Assembly: GCA_002410715.1 (NCBI GenBank)
Contig: DHOG01000143.1
Location: 2,230 to 9,087, forward strand
Origin: Ruminococcaceae bacterium UBA5396
GTDB taxonomy: Bacteria; Bacillota; Clostridia; Oscillospirales; Acutalibacteraceae
Reading direction: 5' to 3'
Length of the DNA stretch: 6,858 bases
Positions 5,982-6,858 of this stretch are shown one piece after another (position 1 is the stretch's first letter; each line of letters begins with the position of its first letter). The notes under the pieces are model-generated. The model saw only the letters and a program-made list of their open reading frames with translations, did not search any database and had not been told where the DNA came from. Position numbers and translations under genes: made by a program.

Positions 5982-6117
5982 GGGCATCAAACGGGCATCA
6001 CGCCATACATTTTGACTGTATACTTTTTATGACACTGAAAATGTTGAAAGCTGGCGGGCATCAAAACCCGGGCAGCATTGGGCATCATGAAACTGCGAAT
6101 CTCAAATCCGGGCACCA
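5982..6117. repeat. Six GGGCAnCA direct repeats between integrase and tRNA, candidate arm-type sites
   Basis: GGGCATCA occurs exactly at 5982-5989, 5993-6000, 6056-6063 and 6080-6087, with GGGCAGCA at 6070-6077 and GGGCACCA at 6110-6117. All share one orientation. They fill the non-coding gap between the integrase stop and the tRNA 3' end, where tyrosine recombinases of integrative elements bind short direct repeats (arm sites) outside the core crossover site. I infer that they mark the element end. They are absent from the equivalent flank of the left integrase remnant. No gene is supportable between 5928 and 6130. Confidence 0.65.
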
Positions 6118-6126
6118 CGCCGAGAT

Positions 6127-6164
6127 AGAAAAAACCCCTGAAAACACAGCATTTTCAGGGGTTT
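6127..6164 (-). terminator. Rho-independent terminator of tRNA-Ser
   Basis: TTTTCAGGGGTTT (6152-6164) and AAACCCCTGAAAA (6132-6144) form a 13-bp perfect stem around a 7-base loop. On the minus strand the stem runs into a TTTTTTCT tract (down to about 6125). It begins one base after the tRNA CCA, so it ends the tRNA-Ser transcript. Because it lies on the element side of the tRNA, it may have come with the element. Confidence 0.85.
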
Positions 6165-6165
6165 G

Positions 6166-6254
6166 TGGCGGAAGAGGTGGGATTCGAACCCACGTGCCCT
6201 TGCGGACAACCGCATTTCGAGTGCGGCTCGTTACAACCGCTTCGATACTTCTCC
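6166..6254 (-). tRNA. tRNA-Ser(CGA), CCA encoded, mispaired acceptor stem
   Basis: The minus strand folds as a class II tRNA. The 5' acceptor strand is GGAGAAG (6254-6248). The D stem is TCG/CGA. The anticodon stem CCGCA/TGCGG holds the loop CTCGAAA with anticodon CGA (6219-6217), reading codon UCG. A long variable arm (TGTCC, GCAA loop, GGGCA), a perfect T stem GTGGG/CCCAC with loop TTCGAAT, discriminator G and encoded CCA (6168-6166) complete it. The 3' acceptor strand is CTCTTCC, which gives a G-U at 4-69 and an A-C mismatch at 5-68; CTTCTCC would pair perfectly. That suggests the 3' part was replaced by element sequence on integration. UCG can also be read by a UGA tRNA, so damage here may be tolerated. 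Confidence 0.9.
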
Positions 6255-6272
6255 CTATTTACTATATCCTAC

Positions 6273-6301
6273 ATATTACTATTTTCCATCTGCAAAACCA
6301 A
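6273..6301 (-). promoter_or_regulatory. Possible promoter for tRNA-Ser
   Basis: On the minus strand TTGGTT (6301-6296) and TAATAT (6278-6273) are separated by 17 bases, ending 18 bases before the tRNA 5' end. The -35 is a moderate match to consensus. No terminator lies between tadA and the tRNA, so the tRNA may also be transcribed by readthrough from tadA. Confidence 0.35.
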
Positions 6302-6315
6302 GAATAAAAATAAGT

Positions 6316-6762
6316 CTATTTTCTTAATTCATGAAAAAATTTTTTTATTATATCTGAACATTCTTTCTCTAATACTCCAAAGCTTACATTTACATTATGG
6401 TTAAACTTTTCATTATTGGTTAGATCAATTAAAGTTCCGCAGGCTCCCATTTTAGGATCTCTTGTTCCTATTACCAGTCTATCAATTCTTGAGTTCAAAA
6501 TTGCTCCTATACACATAGGACAAGGTTCTAAGGTTACATACATAATACATCCTGAAAGCCTCCATCCCCCTAAATATTTACTTGCGCCTCTTATAGCTAT
6601 AATTTCTGCATGATCAGTAGGATCCTTTAATGTCTCCTTCATATTACATCCATTGGATATAACTTTTTCGTTATGAACTATAACAGCTCCCACAGGAACT
6701 TCTCCAATGCTATATGCCTTACGTGCCTCTTCTAATGCCAATCTCATAAAAAACTCATCCAT
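6316..6762 (-). CDS. tadA: tRNA-specific adenosine deaminase TadA
   Basis: TadA converts adenosine to inosine at wobble position 34 of tRNA-Arg(ACG), allowing one tRNA to read CGU, CGC and CGA codons. The 148-residue protein has the full cytidine/deoxycytidylate deaminase zinc site: HAE with His51 as zinc ligand and Glu53 as proton shuttle, and PCPMC with Cys81 and Cys84. The N-terminal FMRLALEEA and the segment GEVPVGAVIV are typical of the family, and the length is normal. The start ATG (6762-6760) follows AGGTGAT at good spacing. It lies between two tRNA genes on the same strand and looks like conserved host sequence, not part of the element. The gene appears intact. Confidence 0.96.
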   Translation of the reverse strand: MDEFFMRLALEEARKAYSIGEVPVGAVIVHNEKVISNGCNMKETLKDPTDHAEIIAIRGASKYLGGWRLSGCIMYVTLEPCPMCIGAILNSRIDRLVIGTRDPKMGACGTLIDLTNNEKFNHNVNVSFGVLEKECSDIIKKFFHELRK

Positions 6763-6778
6763 ATTAAATCACCTAAGC

Positions 6779-6813
6779 AAAAATCATCGCATCATATATA
6801 TCAATGATGCGAT
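6779..6813 (-). terminator. Rho-independent terminator after tRNA-Arg
   Basis: On the minus strand ATCGCATCAT (6813-6804) pairs perfectly with ATGATGCGAT (6795-6786) around an 8-base loop and is followed by GATTTTTG. It sits 17 bases after the tRNA-Arg 3' end and 17 bases before the tadA start codon, so it separates the tRNA transcript from tadA. tadA must then depend on readthrough or a promoter overlapping this region. Confidence 0.75.
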
Positions 6814-6830
6814 AACTGTAATAAGCATCT

Positions 6831-6858
6831 TGGTGCACCCGAGAGGAATCGAACCCCC
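6831..6858 (-). tRNA. tRNA 3' end, probably tRNA-Arg, cut by the window edge
   Basis: The minus strand reads GGGGG, the T loop TTCGATT, CCTCT, the acceptor 3' strand CGGGTGC, discriminator A and encoded CCA. The T arm pairs with two G-U pairs. The implied 5' acceptor strand GCACCCG is typical of Firmicutes tRNA-Arg, which would suit a neighbour of tadA, but the anticodon lies outside the window, so identity is inferred from the acceptor sequence only. Confidence 0.75.

Noticed and set aside
5982..6117. GGGCATCA repeats as a CRISPR array
   Set aside because: The repeats are only 8 bases with irregular 2- to 55-base gaps, unlike CRISPR repeats and spacers, and no cas gene is present.
5978..6307. 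Plus-strand ORFs (5978-6307 and 6165-6404) crossing the integrase-tRNA gap and the tRNA
   Set aside because: They read through the antisense of tRNA-Ser and its terminator and through the GGGCATCA repeats; such ORFs are a common misannotation over tRNA genes.

Overview
The window looks like the tRNA-proximal end of a decayed integrative element inserted in a low-GC Clostridia-type (Firmicutes) chromosome. The right edge (about 6166-6858) is AT-rich host sequence on the minus strand: the 3' end of a tRNA-Arg gene, a rho-independent terminator, an intact tadA, and a tRNA-Ser(CGA). The element abuts the 3' end of that tRNA-Ser, the usual place for a tyrosine-recombinase element to insert. Assignment to Clostridia rests on base composition, the TadA sequence and the tRNA types; no genus can be named.

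Reading leftward from the tRNA: 5947-6130 holds six copies of GGGCAnCA, a good candidate for integrase arm-binding sites. 5278-5927 is the catalytic half of a tyrosine recombinase that has lost its N-terminal domain and carries a frameshift. It is fused at about 5277 to a badly broken ABC-transporter ATPase remnant (4905-5277). A second piece of a related integrase, only the last 70 or so codons, lies at 588-794 in the same orientation. The two pieces align without gaps over 232 bp (588-819 and 5715-5946) at about 86% identity by hand count. They are therefore diverged relatives and not a fresh duplication, which suggests stacking of related elements at one tRNA site followed by erosion.

The roughly 4-kb AT-richer segment between the two integrase pieces carries cargo, all on the plus strand: a TetR-family repressor with a 40-bp perfect inverted-repeat operator over its promoter; a CPBP-family membrane protease; an unrecognised, probably frameshifted small gene; a short SdpI/DUF1648-like membrane protein whose start overlaps the preceding stop; a small unrecognised basic ORF; a class-C beta-lactamase-like serine hydrolase interrupted by an in-frame TGA; and the ABC ATPase remnant. 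CPBP proteases, SdpI-like proteins and ABC ATPases all recur in peptide-immunity or cell-envelope loci, so the cargo may once have been such a cluster. That is inference, and several members are clearly dead.

The left 580 bp is GC-richer and has no recognisable gene. It contains a strong hairpin, a palindromic CGCACGG cluster, and a second phased cluster of short repeats (TATCCCGC type) at 482-561, immediately before the left integrase remnant. I see no complete novel system. The points most worth checking are the mispaired tRNA acceptor stem, the two arm-site-like repeat clusters, the long operator and the TGA-interrupted hydrolase.
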